Shown: positions 5,060-6,325 of the stretch, piece by piece
Layout: each line of letters begins with the position of its first letter
How positions within the stretch are numbered: position 1 is the first letter of the stretch
DNA from: Pseudomonadota bacterium
GTDB taxonomy: Bacteria > Pseudomonadota > Alphaproteobacteria > Caulobacterales > Caulobacteraceae
Direction: 5' to 3'
Assembly (NCBI GenBank): GCA_023456105.1
Contig: JAEYAO010000014.1
Location: forward strand, 1 to 6,325
Length of the DNA: 6,325 nt
Made by a program: the position numbers and the translations under genes
Notes under the pieces: generated by a model
The model's database searches: none
The model's input: the letters and a program-made list of their open reading frames with translations, nothing else
What the model was told of the DNA's origin: nothing

Positions 5060-6201
5060 GTCCGGTCTCTGATCTCGCGCCGCTCGTAAGGGTGAAGAGC
5101 CGTTCTTCCTCCCCGTCCAACGGCCCAGTTTAGGAATTGGCTGAGGCTGTCGACCTGGTCATCGTACCGACCATCAGGGAAGGCCTGAAGCTCGTGACGC
5201 AGCTGTTCCAGCCATGGAGCTGACCGGGGCAGCTTGCCCACGCCGCTGTACAGGCGATCGACGGAGGCGAAGAAGCGCTCCACTTTCGGCAGACGTGCGG
5301 AGATGCTCACGGCGCGGCATCCAGGCGCAAAGTTGCTCCGGTCGCCGCCAAGACCTCGGTGGTCTCGGACGAGGTCGGGCAATAGCGCCAGACCAACGGA
5401 GGCTTTCTCGACGAGGATGAAGTCGGCCTTCCATTTACGACGCTCCGCTCGCACTCGAGCCAGGAGGTCGGGATACGTCAGCTTGACGCGGATGACGTCG
5501 AGCAACAGCCACGCCTCTCCGTCGTGCCCCCAGACCGTGCCCACGGAGTGGTCTGAGTTGGGGTCGCAGGTGGCGGCCGCGTCCCAACTATGAACAACCT
5601 TTTGGAGCCGGTCGCGCTCTGGTGGTTCGTCGTAGAACTGTACCTTCTCCCAGCGTAGGATGTCATTGTCCGCAGCGCTCGGGTTCTGCTGCCACTGGGC
5701 TTCGAACACGCGGTTTCCGACATCCCGCCTGAACGCCTCGAGCACCTCGAGCGGTTCTCGCCGAGGGTTCAGGACGTCGCCAATCCGGCGTGCGTGCACG
5801 GCGCCGCGGGTCAGCGGGATGATCTCATCCCGGACCGCGATGGCGGGAAGGTCGAGGTGTCTATAGGAATCCTTCGCCGTCAGGTGCGCCGATACGTCGT
5901 CCTCGTGCAGGCGCTGCATGATCGCCACGACGGAGCCGGTCTTCTTGTCCTCCAAGCGCGACATCAGTGTCTCGTCGACGAACCGCTTGGCTCGGGCCCT
6001 GGCCTCCGGGTAGGAGCCCTCGCTGGCCTTCATGAGATCGTCCATGATGATCAGATGGGCTCCGATGCCCGTCACGGTACCGCCGACGGCCGTTGCGTAG
6101 CGGTAGCCGCCCCGGGCCGTCGTGAACTCCGATGTCGTATTGCGAACGATGGAGGACGCCATCTCTGGGAAGACGTCGGCGTACCAGTTCGATTCCACCA
6201 C
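5056..6201 (-). pseudogene. Phage terminase large subunit, 5'-truncated by IS3
   Basis: This is the motor and nuclease that packages phage DNA into proheads. The remaining 381 residues include the Walker B strand LIIMDD (50-55), the coupling segment IMQRLHEDD (94-102), and a C-terminal RNase H-like nuclease with HSWDAAATCDPNSDHSVGTVWG beginning at 204 (Asp207), VEKASVG (264-270, Glu265) and YDDQVDSLSQFLNW (346-359, Asp347/348/351). The N-terminal part with the Walker A loop is missing; intact relatives are usually around 100 or more residues longer. The coding frame meets the IS3 end at 6201/6202. A GTG at 6199-6201 is merely the first start after the junction, and the frame stays open into the IS to the window edge. 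Without Walker A the protein cannot act as a packaging ATPase, though the nuclease half is intact. The stop overlaps that of the convergent gene as CTAG. Confidence 0.85.
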
Positions 6202-6229
6202 TGATCTTCCCCCGTAAAAGTGGACGGGG
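6202..6229. repeat. Terminal inverted repeat region of the IS3 element
   Basis: The outer bases TGATCTTCCCCC fit IS3-family ends, which start TG and have a C-rich stretch. Inside it CCCCGT (6210-6215) and ACGGGG (6224-6229) can pair across an 8-base loop. The transposase stop follows immediately. Confidence 0.6.
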
Positions 6230-6325
6230 TTAAGCCGCTTTGCGCTCGGCCTCAGCGGGGCTGATATAGCCCAGTGCTGAGTGCAGGCGATGGGGATTGT
6301 AGAAGCCCTCGATGTATCCGAACAG
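6230..6325 (-). CDS. IS3-family transposase OrfB, C-terminal end (partial)
   Basis: The last 31 codons are visible, ending at TAA 6230-6232. They contain FGYIEGFYNPHRLHSALGY, the signature of the integrase-core C-terminus of IS3-family OrfB, where the final catalytic Glu lies shortly before or in this region (the YIE...YN..R.HS.LGY..P pattern). It continues with ISPAEAERKAA. The upstream catalytic domain and the OrfA frameshift region are outside the window. Confidence 0.9.
   Translation of the reverse strand: MFGYIEGFYNPHRLHSALGYISPAEAERKAA

Larger units (their letters stand above)
6202..6325 (-). mobile_element. IS3-family insertion sequence, 3' end (continues beyond the window)
   Basis: The element begins at TG 6202-6203 with the IS3-type terminal sequence TGATCTTCCCCC and contains the end of its transposase gene. 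It has split the terminase gene. The other end lies outside the window, so neither the matching inverted repeat nor a 3-4 base target duplication can be checked. Confidence 0.8.

Noticed and set aside
5214..6204. Plus-strand open frames opposite the terminase (e.g. 5234-5593, 5794-6204).
   Set aside because: Arg-rich antisense shadows of a gene with clear terminase motifs; no independent support.
1..6325. CRISPR array, tRNA or rRNA gene.
   Set aside because: No regularly spaced direct repeats, no cloverleaf-like sequence with a recognisable T-loop, and no rRNA motifs were seen on either strand.

Overview
The window looks like accessory DNA from a high-GC proteobacterium, probably an alphaproteobacterium. 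This rests on G/C-ending codons in the flanking genes and on the style of the IS3 and IS1182-like transposase tails; no marker gene fixes the taxon. It is a mosaic of two transposon ends, a candidate immunity operon and a decayed prophage segment.

Left edge (1-213): the last codons of a plus-strand DDE transposase, then a short non-coding IS tail and spacer.

Centre (214-3779, all minus strand): two genes overlap by four bases (ATGA). The upstream gene (2400-3629) encodes a 409-residue protein with a STAS-like N-terminus and a GHKL/HATPase-type ATP-binding domain. The downstream gene (214-2403) encodes a 729-residue protein of unknown function whose middle carries a loop resembling the PRPP-binding loop of phosphoribosyltransferases. 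Nine bases upstream of the first gene, in the same direction, lies the C-terminal 46-codon tail of what looks like a UvrD-family helicase (3639-3779), cut off abruptly from its body. I infer that this was a longer operon, helicase then HATPase then PRTase-like protein, probably a phage-defence or DNA-stress module that has lost its 5' end. Its codon use looks less GC-biased by eye than that of the right half.

Right half (3880-6201): a small hypothetical gene (3880-4128, plus) meets tail to tail with an XRE-family repressor (4115-4324, minus). The repressor is divergent from a glycine-zipper membrane protein (4466-5059, plus). The 141-base divergent gap holds repeated GATGAGTC half-sites, good candidates for the repressor's operators. 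The membrane protein gene converges on a phage terminase large-subunit gene (5056-6201, minus); their stops share one CTAG.

Right edge (6202-6325): an IS3-family element, read on the minus strand, has cut off the 5' part of the terminase gene, including the ATPase Walker A region. The terminase is therefore a pseudogene and the phage segment is probably defective.

How it fits together: the central operon is the likely functional cargo. The repressor and membrane gene may be a separate self-regulated pair. The IS ends and two truncated genes show that the locus was assembled and eroded by repeated rearrangement.
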